Shown: positions 1-51,541 of the stretch, piece by piece
Numbering within the stretch: the stretch's first letter is position 1
Layout of the letters: each line of letters opens with the position of its first letter
NCBI GenBank assembly: GCA_963965975.1
Contig: OZ014413.1
Span: 7,900,101-7,964,100, forward strand
DNA length: 64,000 bases
Direction of reading: 5' to 3'
DNA from: Xestospongia bergquistia
Taxonomy: Eukaryota > Porifera > Demospongiae > Haplosclerida > Petrosiidae
Made by a program: the position numbers and the translations under genes
The notes under the pieces: model-generated
What the model saw: the letters and a program-made list of their open reading frames with translations, nothing else
What the model was told of the DNA's origin: nothing
The model's database searches: none

Positions 1-99
1 TATCATTATAATTACCCATATACTGTACACTTTAAATTAAATTAGTACAAGTCTTTTTTTAAATTGATCTCTTTTTATTATACACTTTCTTGTAAATAG

Positions 100-20897
<20,798 letters not shown>

Positions 20898-21452
20898 TAG
20901 TTATTGAGCAAATCTATTGCTCATCAGGACTCTTGAACAAAATTTAGATAAATGTTTTTGCATTTTTTATAGTATGAATTTAAGTGTGTTTTAGTGTTGT
21001 AATTTGGTATTATAGTTGTAGTTTAAAGTATTTTTAGTGGTATGTCATACTTAAATGTTTATTATAGTAAATTGAAGCTGACTTTTAAATATATAAGTCC
21101 AGCCCCTTGTATAGGATTCAAAGTTTACAATTGTGATAAACAATAATCAACATGTGAACATTTGGATTTTATATCTGTCTACGTATAAACTGCAAATATA
21201 TTTTATAGTGCAACGTTTATCTTACAACTATGCAATGTATATGATGTACATTTTGTTTACTAATAATTTATAATTACCACGTGTAGTTTTGAAATAATAT
21301 CTTATAACTGCCTTAACTAGATATATATCAATGACCAGTTTGAGGGTATTGCACTGATGATTACAAATCTAATTACTATGGAAAATGAATGTATATGTAT
21401 CCTACAGTTACTAAAATTTCTATGAATAAATTCGATTATAAATATAAATAAA
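20898..21452 (+). other. Probable 3' UTR of gene 1 with polyadenylation signals
   Basis: AT-rich non-coding sequence follows the TAA stop. AATAAA hexamers at about 21425 and 21446 are the first convincing polyadenylation signals downstream. The background is AT-rich, so they could be chance matches. Confidence 0.4.
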
Positions 21453-23050
21453 GGAACTCAAATTCATTCATTGGCAATAACAACCATTTCGTTTGCTATT
21501 TATTATATTAAGGGAGAGAGCTCTGATAGCTACTTCTCCCAATATTTCTATAATGGTTTTCAATTGTTGGCAAGAAGAATCCAACATACCAATTCATTGC
21601 ATGATGTATATAAAACTCTTATTTGCCATGTCTCCAAATATTTTTAGGTACAATATATTTATTATATTCATATATATTAGAAATAAAAATGCAACAATTT
21701 ATATTGTGGCTCTGCAGGTATAAACTTGATTAATAATTACTTTTTTTGTTAAAAATTATTTACATTATTATCAATTATGTATTTGTTTATATATTATTGG
21801 AGTCAGCCTATTCAACTTTCAAAGATAGATTGGAGGAAAGGTTCTTGTTCATTATTATGTCAAGGGAGTGAGCTCTTACAGACCCATTAGAAATTTGACA
21901 TTAGCTGCCTTTTAAGTATATCTCAATTCATATTTTTTTATTATTTGGTAAATCTACCTATCTGACTTGCAGTCCATAGACTTTGTAGCGTATTATGATA
22001 TTCTAGAAATTACTCCCTTAACGTTTAGGATTAATTATTAATGTACTAATTCATCATGATGATTCATTGGTTCATTGATATACTGATGACAAAACATTAG
22101 TTGCAAGTGAAATCGAATTATTTAGTGAACTTATGCAATCTAATACAAGATAGAAATTATACCATTACAAAATAAAAAACTACTCAGGTGTTTATTAATC
22201 ACATATCACTAATACAAGTATTAGTAGTAGTATTATTGCTGGCTTATACAAATCGACTCACATGTGAGGGTGTGGCTTCAATCTACTTGAACCTTAAATG
22301 GAAAACCTGAAGTATGTACCCGGGACTTGATTACCAACCACTATATTTGACGTAGGTTAATATATAGAAGAATAAGTTTTAAACGTGAAGCTTATAATTG
22401 GGTCAATAATCAATAATGCAGTGTCTTCAACTTGAATTTATTGTCTTATCATTGCAAGGTGAAGCCAGAAGTGAAAGTCACTAATTTTTATTATATATTA
22501 TTGATGTTTAGGGTTTTGGTGTTGTGTTTATGCATAGCAAATGATGGAATTACCAATTTAGTTCCTAATACATAGCACAGACTACACATAGAATGAAGTA
22601 TTATATTGATTATTAATGGAGCCAAGAGTGGATGAAGCATAAAAGCAAAATTTCCTCACTAATAATTAGTAATTAGGGCATAGCCAATTATTAAGCCATG
22701 TTGCTCTATTATGAATACTGTTAATCCTTGTAGTTTACACTTTGCAAATGAGAAGTAGATCCCTCAAATCATAGTTCATTCTTGTACAGTTTACATTTTG
22801 TTAAGCAGTTGTAGATCACTTCAATCATTGATCAATTTTTGTTAACTGTTGTTAACTGTAGCAGTAGTTTGAGTTGAGGTTAAAAAAAAGTCGATCAGAG
22901 CCATCAATAATTCCATAGATAATGGTTTAACCAATAATTGCTCCATAATTATATTATTTATGTGTGAGGTTTTGGTATGTGATTTAGTTTATAAACATAG
23001 TCTCTACAGTTAAAGTATTTTAATACTAATAGGATTTTATTACCTATATT

Positions 23051-25760
23051 CTGTAAGTCTATAGAATGTCATTTGTTTAGTAATCATTATAGTTCAATTT
23101 AAGCTCAATAACTACAAAATAATTTGTATATCCACAATAGGAAGTTATTTGGATCAATGTATTCATGCCACCATATGTCAATGATTACTTGATGGTAAGT
23201 ATTAACTATGACATATTAACTAATCTTTAAACTAATCTGTTTGTATTAACCTTAGTACACAAGGTCATGCACATGTAGAGATTATAATTGTAGCACCACA
23301 ATTATTAGCTAAGTTATTATTCTCAACCCACATGTTTGTTTAAGAATCTTTTATAGTTAATTTGAAAAGCAATATTTGCTACAAGAACTTAAATTGTGCT
23401 ATAGGTACACTTTTGTTTTGATAGAGCTAGGAAAGGTCCTGAGAGAGAGCTAGGGATTTTGGACCCTCGCCTAACTTAACTGAATTGAGATTATGCCCTC
23501 CAGCTTTTGTTGAGTATATGTGCAGTAATGACATATAAAGTCATAAAAGGAATAACGAATCTCTATGTAGTCTGATCATGGCAGTAAAGGACTGATATTA
23601 TGAGCCATTGATAGTATACTAGTTTAAACAAAAATTGCTATTTTGCTTTGGGGTATGAATGAGATTATAAAGATGGACTGTAGAATTTAAGAGTATTTTA
23701 ATATTAATGGAATTGATTACTTTAGAGCTGTCACCTTCTCATGTTTGATTTGTTATTGAATATTGTATCATAATATTTTTATCATTTTTTTGACATTTAA
23801 ATCTGTAAGTCTATATAATGTCATTTGTTTAGTAATTATTATAGTTCTATTTAAGGTCAATATCTACAATATAATTTGTATATCCATAATAAGTAATTAT
23901 CTGGAATGACATATTAATGTTAGTATATGTGAAATGATTACTCAATGATGAGTATACTTATAACATTCTACATAATCTTTTAACTAATCTGGGTAAGGTC
24001 ATGCACATGTAAGTATTATAAGGTAAATTATTATTATCAACTCACATGTTTGACAGTCCAGGTGTACATGTTTACATAGTATAGTAAGAGGTGACAAAAA
24101 TATCAGTTTAGGTATCAAATTTGTGGTAGACAAAACATCCCAATGGACTATGATAGTATTGATAAGATCACTACAGTATAATAGAATTAAATATTATTAC
24201 AAACTCACTAATCATATTTCGAAGGTATCATGGACAGTACAATTCATATTTATTTCATAATTGCCTTAATTGTATACATGAAAGAAGTATGCTATTGCTC
24301 ATAATTACTAGTAAAATTTGAATACTTTCAGCAACATTTGTGATCTACTTCAGTGACACATGAAATTAATAAAAGTGACACATCCAACTTAATTTTTTTT
24401 CTAAATGCTTGCATTCATATATATTAAACAAAACAGTAACAAGGTTTTTAGTCAAATTTGAGGTTTTAAGACATATGACACTATTTCTTTTTTTTCTTAT
24501 TTCTATAGGTTGTAATCTGATTGGTCTTTATTATCAATCAAAGTGAGTTGCCAATACATATTGGAATCATCACATCAATGTGATTACTATTGATATTGCC
24601 AATATACATAGGAACCCAGAAATATGAGAAAATTTGTTTGTATGATATCTGATGGATAGATAGAAAGATAAAAAAAAGGGTGAATAATGGATGAAATGAA
24701 TAGATGACAGACAAATAGATAAATACATGAAATTATTAATTTATATAATCTTTAAATTAATATGGATATATTAACCTTAGTATGGTCATACACATATAGG
24801 GATTATACCTATAACACCACAAGTATAGTTACTATTGTCAACCCAAATGTTGTTTTGGAATCTTTTTGTATTCATTGCTTCAGTAACTTAAATTGTGTGC
24901 TATTGTCAGACTGTTGTTGACATAAGGCTGTGATAGGTCTAGGGATATCAGCCCCTCCCCTCTTACATGAATGGGGATTAAACCCCTCCATTTTTTCAAT
25001 AATGATGGACAAAATGATAAAAAATAAGGAATTTCAATTTATTCCAAACCATGGGAGCAAAGGACTGATGTTATACGTAAACTAGTCAATATGATAAATT
25101 ATGGTATCTTAATTGCATGCTTGGTCAATTAATCTTTTATTATTATAAAGTTAAAGGTTAGGACAGTATTAACAAATTACAGTCCTATTGTTGTTAAAAA
25201 GAATTTTGCAAAAATCTAGCTATTACAAACAAAGTTGAGTAAATCATTGTGGCAGTCCTGTTGATAGCCCAAGTATACATGTTTACATAGTATAGTAATG
25301 GCAGACTGAATATCAGTTTTGGCATCAAATTAGTGATGAACAAGACATCCCAGTGGATTATAACAGTTTTGATAAGATCACCAAAGTGTAATAGAATAAA
25401 ATATTAATTATTACAAACTCATTAGTCATATTTCAAACGTAGTCTTTATTTACATGTATCATGATAGTATAATTGATATTGATAACTCAATAATTGCTTT
25501 TTATGTATAGAAGAAATATACTATTATTAATAATTATATTAATATTTCAATATTTTCAACATTTTTGATATACTTCAATGACACACACATGCACATATAA
25601 TATAGAATGAAATTAATAATAGCAACTAGTGACCCATGCACTTTCTGTTTTATTATTTTTACTAATTAAATGCATCCATTAAACAAATGAGTATCAAGAT
25701 TTTAGTCAAATTTAAGGTTTTAAGTCATATGAACTATTTCTTTTGTTTTTTTCTCAATAG
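23051..25760. repeat. Imperfect internal repeats in the gene 1-gene 2 spacer
   Basis: The block starting CTGTAAGTCTATAGAATGTC at 23051 recurs in diverged form at 23803. A second, longer block containing GTACATGTTTACATAGTATA begins near 24062 and recurs near 25265, a step of about 1.2 kb. It includes a TTGATAAGATCAC stretch followed by a CTATTTCTTTT...GGTCTTTATT segment. Related copies appear upstream of gene 3, at 47181, at about 47440-47950 and in part at 49810-50260. Confidence 0.6.
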
Positions 25761-26285
25761 GTTGTTGGGTCTTTATTGTTAATCAGAGAAGTTTGACACA
25801 ATATATCACATGAAGTTAGGAAAGCGTTGTTCAGTTTAAGAACAAAAAATGCCACTTTGTATTAATAATAATATACATAATTATAACAATTTCGAACAAG
25901 TGAATGGACATAATCTTCTGTGTAAACTGAAATCTGTCACGTATGGATGTTACTCTTCTAGAATATGACAAGGAATATGTGGATACCTGCCTAATGCAAT
26001 GATATGGTAGGTTTTAATGACAAATGCAGCATTAACCTCTAGTCCGTACAGAATAATCATAAACTAGTATTTTTAACATAATTTCTGTGTACTTAGTCTA
26101 TGATCTTATTCACCATACAGCTTCTCTAGATGTCTTATCCGAATCTTTTCATTGTTATAAATATGTCTGCTTTTTTTCTTTATTCAAGTTTATTGGTCGC
26201 TAAACACCGCAGTGAACATAACTGATCACGTGCTTTCGCATAATTGCGGTTCCAGGTTCCGGCAGAGCAATTATCACATTCCTAA

Positions 26286-26287
26286 GC

Positions 26288-26335
<48 letters not shown>

Positions 26336-26352
26336 TAATATATATATATATA
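26286..26352. repeat. (AT)n microsatellite upstream of gene 2
   Basis: Almost pure alternating AT for about 65 bp, ending roughly 180 bp before the start codon of gene 2. The gene 3 upstream region has no counterpart. Confidence 0.9.
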
Positions 26353-26482
26353 AACTAAGGTGAGATTTTGCTGCATCGTTCAGATTAGTTGTCTCGCTCT
26401 GATGCGCTCTGCAACAATTATCTAACAATAGCCCACATTTCATACAATAATACACTAAAGTATGGACTTCCTGGCAGTCCTT

Positions 26483-26489
26483 TATATAA
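26483..26489 (+). promoter_or_regulatory. TATA-like box of gene 2
   Basis: TATATAA lies 46 bp before the ATG at 26536. Gene 3 has the same heptamer 38 bp before its ATG. The shared placement in two diverged upstream regions supports a core-promoter role and implies a very short 5' UTR. AT-richness weakens the case. Confidence 0.35.
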
Positions 26490-26535
26490 GCTAAAAATAG
26501 AATTGGTATTGCACTACTTACTGGCTAACAGCAAA

Positions 26536-44194
<17,659 letters not shown>

Positions 44195-45485
44195 ATGAGT
44201 CTATCACTCAGGACTACCTTTGACAGATTTTTAGTTGTTATTTTTTATTGTATTGATTTAAGTTTTTATTGTTGTAATTTAGTATTGAAGTTGCATTTTA
44301 ATGTACTTTATGTGTTACATCACACTGGTAGTGTTTAATTCGTAACGTTGACTTTCTAAGTGACTTTAGCCTATTGGACAGTGTTAAAATTCTCCAATTC
44401 TATGACCAACTGTTTATTTTTTTTTAAATAGTGGATCTGCATCTTGCAAAATATACAATATATACATTTAGTTTTAAATGCTTTTTATTTAATTACTTTA
44501 CAATATTTGAAATTAGGCCTTTACTAGCTTCGTTTATGTACATTACTCCTTAGTTGCTTTATAATTTGCTAACGTTTTTCCTACATGCATTAACAATATT
44601 TCAGATCATGGTTCATGTAAAATAGTTTACACTTAGTTTCTATACAGATATATGTTGTACTCTCATGCTGTGCATGTATATTCCACATATGTTTATACCT
44701 TTGTTAAAATTGTTATACGTCTCTCTTGTATAATTTCTGTAAACTATATTACATAGAAACACAAAAACATGTCTATAATTATGAGCAATGTCAAAATAAT
44801 GTAGTTTATCAGTCCTTTTCCTCCTTGTCATCGACTACATCAATGACAAACTAAAAATGTGCTCGAGTTTTTTTTAAGTGTGCTGAAGGTTATGAGTCTA
44901 ATTTATCGATGAAAATTTAATTGAAGTCATTCAGGTAATAAAATTCACATGAGATATCACATATTGTAAATGGAAAAAGTGCAGTAGAACAAAACAAAAT
45001 AACTTTTCGACAACATATTGCTATTTTTCATAGTGTTCAATGTGGAATATGGATTCATTGTACTTATACTTTGTCTATAATAATTATAATAATGATGAGT
45101 TCGTATGTCATTCTATATATGTATATTTCAAGGGCATGCAAACTGGAGGGAAGGACCACCTTGTTTGTTATTTATTATATCAAGGGAGAGAACTATTAAT
45201 TCCAATTAATCATTCTACTATTATTTCAATAAGTAGTCAGTATATTTTTATATCAATCAATAGTGCATACATTTCAGATGTCTATAATGCCATTATACCT
45301 ACAGCTATAGAATCTTTGTAAAACTAAGTTGCATGACTATACAATATTTTCTTTAAATTGAATTCTTATAGGACATGTTAATGCTAGCAATTCAAAAAGA
45401 TACTAAAAAGATAGTATCATTCATTAAGTAAATCGTTGACTTTATAAGTTTCAATTTAAGAATATACTGCTAACAAAGTAGAATC

Positions 45486-45759
45486 GGGTACTGTGTGTGA
45501 TGACTTCTGGGATGACAAAGATGCCAGTATAGTCTGTAGAATGTTAGGATACTCACCTCATGGTATTTACTCAGAAAGTTGTACTGTTTTTTAAATATTT
45601 TATTAGGAGCATCAGCATACACTAATGCATATACTGAAGGAACGTGGTATGTTCATATCAATGATTTGCTGGAGAGGAAGAGTCTATTGGGACTGTCCAA
45701 AAATGGATTGATTGGATATTCATGTTATCATTATCAAGATGCTTCAGTAATATGTCAAT
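45486..45759 (+). pseudogene. Decayed SRCR exon pair in the gene 2-gene 3 spacer
   Basis: 45486-45562 matches the 3' part of a first-half SRCR exon ([23 protein letters not shown]), and 45607-45759 matches its second half, with the intron between. It corresponds to SRCR3 of genes 2 and 3 (28240 and 54392). The 5' third of the first exon is missing. The second exon has lost 7, 1 and 1 bases, nine in total, so the frame returns but two core cysteines are gone. There is no gene around it. Confidence 0.8.
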
Positions 45760-45996
45760 GTAAGTGGATGACGATGGGTCTGGTAATAATATTGAGCACT
45801 GGAACGAAGTGTAAAAGTTGTTCAAGTTTTTTGTACCAATAATGAAAAATTGAATTTACGTCATACAGTTATAGACTAAATCCCCATGATATACCATAAT
45901 TATATTGTAATTGTTAAAAGTGAAGCGTGGCGAAATCAAATGTTTCAATATTAACACTGCTGTTTTCCTCAATAGTTCAATTGATAAATGTTCTGT

Positions 45997-46026
45997 GTAG
46001 CTTAGCCAATCTTTGCACAATTATGC

Positions 46027-46111
<85 letters not shown>

Positions 46112-46153
46112 TGCGTAGCTTAGCCAATCTTTGCACAATTATGCGTATATATA
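45997..46153. repeat. (AT)n microsatellite between duplicated flanks
   Basis: About 80 bp of pure AT (about 46028-46108) lies between two copies of GTAGCTTAGCCAATCTTTGC, at 45997 and 46115. Both copies run on into ATTATGCGTATATATA. Confidence 0.9.
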
Positions 46154-48202
46154 TAATGATGAAGCAATGACCAAGTTTAAAGACTGTCAATATAAAAATA
46201 TAACAATATGAAGAAGGCTTTAAGCTTTTTATCTGAACTCTTCTTCGTGAATGATTACAAAATCTAAATGTTTGTTGAATCGCAATAGAAGACAAGTATT
46301 GCACCATTAATATTGAGTGCTTTTAACTACAAGGGTATTTATCGTCACTTATCATTGTCATCAATGCTGATACTGCTGAGCTCCTGATTTGCATTTGAGG
46401 GTGTGGTTTAAAATACTCTGAAACTTCTATGGACAGAATTAGCCACTAATATCACGTAAGTCAGTGAATTAGTTATGTATATAAAGCAGTTATGTCACTA
46501 ATCAATAACATGGTGGCTTTATAACTTGAATGAAGTAATTGATTTTCTTATCTGAATAGTACAGCCAGAATACGAAATAACTAATTTGCTTTATTATTGT
46601 TGATGTTTAGGGATTAGGGATGTGATTACCTTATACACAACAATACCTGACAAATAGCTACTGCCTAATACATAAAAATATATTACAGATATATATATAA
46701 TATATCACATAGACAGTTTAAAATGGAGGAGTGGTTTCAAGCACAAAACAAGACTTTAATTAATTATTAATTAGGGAATTGTCAATTATTGAGCCAGATT
46801 GCTATATTATGATTACTGTCATTCTTGTACTATTTACACTTTGCTAAGGAGTTGTTGATTTAAAGTGACAGGTTCAATAAAGACCTAGTTATGTTTTAAC
46901 TGTTTTTAACTATATATATCCGAAGTAGTTTGAATTGAGATAAAAAACAAAAGGTGGCCTGAGCTATCAATAGTATACTAGTTTAACCAAAAATCGCTAT
47001 TTTGCTTTGGTGTGTGGATTAGATTATAAACATGGACTGTAGAATTTAAGGATTTTAATATCAATAGGAATTGATTACTTACATAACTAATATCTTTTCA
47101 TGTTTAATTTGTTATTGTAACAACATCATGGTGTTATAGTATTATATTTTCATTGCTTTTTAATATTTGAGTATGTAAATCTGTAAGTCTATAGAATGTC
47201 ATTTTTAGTAATCATTATAGTTCTATTTAAGTTCAATAACTACAATCTGGAATGACATATTGATGTTAGTATATGTGGAACAATTACTCAAAGGTGAGTA
47301 TGTTTATGACATTCTACATAATCTTTTAACTAATCTGGATTTATTAACTTAGTACATCAGGTCATACACATGTAGGGATTATACCTATAGCACTACAGTT
47401 ATAAGGTAAGTTATTATTGTCAACCCACATGTTTGATAGTCCAGATGTACATGTTTAGATAGTATAGTAAGGGAAGACTTAAATATCAGTTTAGGTACCA
47501 AATTTGTAAACAAAAGGATTATGATAGTATTGATAAGATCACTACAGTTAAAATATATTAGAATTAATATTACTACAAACTCATTAATCATATTTCAAAG
47601 GTATCATGACAGTACAATTCATATCTACTTCATAATTACCTTGTATACATGAAAGAAGTATACTATTGTTCATAATTACTAGTAATATTTGAATACTTTC
47701 TGTGACATTTGTAATATACCTCAATGACACATGTAGAATGGAATTAATAAAAGCAATTAGTAACTCATGCACTTTGTGTTTTATTTGTTACTTTTACTAA
47801 ATGTTTGCTTTCATATACATTACACAAAATTTAAGTCAATAACAAGGTTTTTAGTCAAATTTGAGGTTTTAAGACATATGAACTATTTCTTTTTGTTCTT
47901 ATTTCTATAAGTTGTAATCTAACTGGTCTTTTTTATCAAGCAGAGTGAGTTGCCAATACATATTGTAATCACATCAATGTCATTACTATTAATATTGCCA
48001 GTATACATAGGAACCAAGAAATACAGGAAAATCCATTGGTATGTTATCTGATGAATAGATAAATAGAAGGATAAATAAAAGTGTGAATAATGGATGAATG
48101 AATAGATGACAGACAAGTAGATAAATACATAAAATTATTAATTTATATAATTTTTAAACTGATCTGGATATATTAACCATAGTATATAAGGTCATACACA
48201 TA

Positions 48203-48501
48203 CATAGGTGTAGGAACAATTTTGTCATTCAGGGGGCACATATGTAACATTTTAACATTGTTTAGTTTAACAGTGAAGTATTTCAATAACAACCAAAATA
48301 AACCTTCTGTCGTTTACACTGACAAAAATTTTTAAAATGTTTTTACATAAAATGTGCATCTACAGCTGTAAATTGTATTATGAGGATAGGGATTGAAAAG
48401 TGGCTAATCTAAATCAGTTGATTGTGAAACCATCTCACAATATACCAAAAATATTGGGAGGGCATGTGCCACCTGTGCCCCCCCCTGTTCCTACACCTAT
48501 G
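48203..48501. mobile_element. MITE with perfect 16-bp TIRs and a paralogous empty site
   Basis: CATAGGTGTAGGAACA at 48203-48218 is the exact reverse complement of 48486-48501. ACATA flanks both ends (48198-48202 and 48502-48506). The homologous point in the other spacer, at about 24785-24820, reads straight through with a single ACATA (24792-24796). The 299-bp interior contains purine- and C-rich stretches but no coding capacity. Confidence 0.85.
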
Positions 48502-50477
48502 ACATATAGGGATTATACCTATAACACCACAACTATAGTTATTATTGTCAACCCACATGTTTGTTTTATAATCTTTTTGTATTCAATTATAAAATAGTAT
48601 TTGGTTCAATAACTTTAATTGTGCTATATCATACTGTTGTACATTGTACACATTGAAATAGGATAGGAGATCTAGGGAATTGAGTCCCATCATTAACATG
48701 AGTTAATCTTCTTTAGCTTTTGTCTACTATACATACAATACTGACATAACAATAATAAAAGGAACAAGAAATCTATAAGTTGACAATAAAGTTCTCAACA
48801 AGTACTTAATCATGATTCTTATATACAGATGGCCTTGTCAATGAACATATAGTTATGGATATGTTTCTAGCTAATCTCAATTTTATTGTATACATATAGT
48901 ACCTATAAACAGTGTTACTCTCATTATTATAAATGGATGATTGCTTCAAACAAATACTTGTTCACAGTTATTGCCTTTTCCAAATAGAATGTCACCTATC
49001 TATTATACTGTTTTATGCCTAAAAGCTATCTTGTCATTTTAGTATGATGTTTACATTATTTAAAGTTGTGTATGGTATATTTTTGTTTATATAAGTATAT
49101 TAAAATACACAAAAATTAGACATTACGGTATGTGTACAAGGCTAATTTAATTTAAGTTAGCTAATTTAATTTATTTTTATAATCCTAGAGCCCATTGCAT
49201 CACTAAGGAGGAAGGAATATCCAACTGTCACTAGTATAGCATTTGGCAAACCACAATTACAAGACTGTGTCTATATTTGGAAGTGCATTGTATAAACAAT
49301 TGAGTATAATGTGATTTATTTATGTGAATATGAAATCTTAGGCAACAGTTTAGTCCCCAGTCCCCACAACATGTTATGAATGTATTATGTGGTATAGACT
49401 TAGACATTTTAAAAAAAACTATGATCAGGGACATTGAGGAAAAAGATAAGGTTCATGACTAGACACATGAATATAACTATTTGTATTTAGCACAGTACAG
49501 CCCAGTTTCCTTAAGAGATCAAATGTAAAGGTGTTTTGTCAAATGCTGTATCATGTAGTTGCATAGTCCTTCCTTATTTATGAAGCTATAAATTCCTTGT
49601 AATTATATATATATATTATGCTAATGTATGAGGTAATGAACATAACTAATTTGGTTTCTTAAATGAATTTGGTAATGATGGATTAATGAAACTTACTTAG
49701 TAAAATGATCCATCAGTTTAGTTGTGCTATAAGATTACATTGTAGTGGGAGAAATCAGTTTATGCATCAAGTAGCTATTTTAGTGATACACATAACATGC
49801 TAGTGAGATTAAGATAAGATTGATAAGATCACCACAGTGTAGTAGCATTAATGCATTATTATAAACTCACTAATCATATTTAAAAATAGTTTCTTTATAT
49901 GTAAGCATAGTGACAGTATAATGACAATATAATTCATTTCTAATCTACAATTACTTTGTGGCTGGCTATAGAGGGAATATACTTTTATTATTACTATTAA
50001 TTTTGTTACTTTTCATCTACTGCTGTGATATACTTTAATGATACATATGTCATATGAATATATAAAAGGAGTAGTAACTGAACTCATAATGTGTTTTATT
50101 ATTTTCACTAAATACTTACTCTCATATGAAATTAATGAAATTTTAATTAACAATAATGCTTTGATTCAAATTTAAATTTTTCAAGTCATATGAACTATTT
50201 CTTTATTTTTTTATTGTAGTCTGAGTGGTCTTTATCATCAATCAGAGTGGGTTGCAAATAAATATTGGAATCAACTCAAATTAGGGACTTCAGATTAGAA
50301 ATAAAACCTCACTTTATATTATATTAACAATGATATATACAATTTTGAATGATAAAATATTGTGTAAACTGAAGCCATTGATGTACGGATATTACTCTTC
50401 CACGTGACATGTAACAATAGCCTATTTTACATGAACTCTAACAATAACATCGCTATGGTATTAACTTGCCTGTATAT

Positions 50478-50484
50478 TATATAA
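50478..50484 (+). promoter_or_regulatory. TATA-like box of gene 3
   Basis: TATATAA lies 38 bp before the ATG at 50523, in the same relative place as in gene 2. A CACGTG hexamer lies further up at 50401-50406. Neither is proven to act. Confidence 0.35.
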
Positions 50485-50522
50485 TAGTGTTGGCATTCCA
50501 CTCATTATTGCTTAACAGCAAA

Positions 50523-51541
50523 ATGCTGTTTGCTCTGCTGTTGCTCTGTTTAACTTTGAGAGATACAGTATTTGCTCAAACATGTATACATGGCTCAGTT
50601 CGTGTGGTAAGTTTTAAGACTACATGCATGTTTAGTGCTTTTCTAGTCCTCATATTCTTCCTATGGAGCTGTTGAAGTTTGTTTGAATAATACCTGGGGT
50701 AGTATCTGCACTGACCTCTGGGATAACAAAGATGCAAGTGTGGTCTGTAAACAACTAGGATACTCTCCTTATGGTAAATTTTAAGAACATCGTTTGCTTT
50801 ATTTCTAAAACTTATTTTAGGTGCAGTAGGATCTTCTGTAGTCTACTACTCCTCATCAGCTACCAAACACAACATCATTGATTTAAACTGTACTGGTAAT
50901 GAGAACACTATATTGGACTGTCCTTATAATGGTCTCTCTAAATATTATTGTTCTCTTAGTAAAGATGCTAATGTATTTTGTAAATGTGAGTGATCATTTG
51001 CGAGTGTCAATAGCTATTCTATCATTCTGTAGCTTTTACTGTTGCCACTTATAGCAATTGCATTGATGGAGATGTTCGTTTAGTAGGAGGTGTATCACAA
51101 TATCAAGGAAGAGTTGAAGTGTGTCTCAATAGAGCATGGGGCACAGTCTGTGCACGCAGTAGTTGGGGTAGTCAGGAAGCCAAGATTGTCTGTAATCAGA
51201 TTGGTGCATTAACAATAGGTAACTGCTTCATTACTGTACTTATATACATAAATAGGAGGAATGTTTTCATTATAGAGTTACCTTTTAATATTGTAATTGT
51301 GGCTTATATCATGTCATTTCAAGCAGCCACAAGTTTGTGGTACTTTAGCAAACTATTTATTTAGGCTACTCATATGGCCGTGTTGGTAGTTCATCATTCT
51401 CACAAGGCACTGGACCTGTTCTACTTGGATATTTGAATTGTAGTGGAACAGAAGCTAACTTGGTAAAGTGTAATCAGAACTATCGTGATACTCATATTTA
51501 CTGTCAATATCATTATTATGATGGAGTTGTTATCTGTGAAT
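50523..51541 (+). other. Gene 3 signal peptide, SRCR1 and SRCR2
   Basis: SRCR1 exons 50523-50606, 50647-50773 and 50821-50985; SRCR2 exons 51033-51218 and 51365-51541. The phase-0 intron after SVRV in SRCR1 is shared with gene 2, so the promoter-proximal structure predates the duplication. Confidence 0.86.

Larger units (their letters stand above)
21453..26482. other. Spacer between gene 1 and gene 2
   Basis: No gene is supported here. The 5' part (about 21495-21760) resembles the 3' flank of gene 2 near 45160, including a TATTATAT.AAGGGAGAGA stretch. The 3' part (about 22240-25900) resembles the spacer upstream of gene 3 (about 46380-50300). Both therefore derive from the tandem duplication of a gene-plus-flank unit. 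A long (AT)n tract lies at about 26286-26352. Confidence 0.7.
44195..50477. other. Spacer between gene 2 and gene 3
   Basis: Apart from the decayed SRCR exons, microsatellite and MITE listed separately, no gene is supported. A lone AATAAA at about 44937 is a possible polyadenylation signal for gene 2. Sequence from about 46380 to 50300 is colinear in blocks with the spacer upstream of gene 2. Confidence 0.65.

Noticed and set aside
23430..23520. Relatively GC-rich patches in the spacer considered as RNA gene candidates
   Set aside because: No cloverleaf or other stable conserved fold found by eye, and the patches recur as part of the spacer repeats.
26389..26535. N-terminal extension of gene 2 upstream of the chosen ATG
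   Set aside because: No ATG opens the extension, the signal peptide would become internal, and gene 3 has a matching start at 50523.
45040..45321. 93-codon plus-strand frame in the gene 2 3' flank
   Set aside because: The homologous flank of gene 1 (21493-21723) is not open in the same frame, so coding is not conserved.
46002..46307. 101-codon minus-strand frame
   Set aside because: Mostly Ile-Tyr repeats from the AT microsatellite; low-complexity artefact.
48400..48597. Short frame with a Pro-rich stretch (VPPVPPPVPT)
   Set aside because: It runs across the end of the MITE into spacer sequence; the Pro run comes from a C-rich tract.
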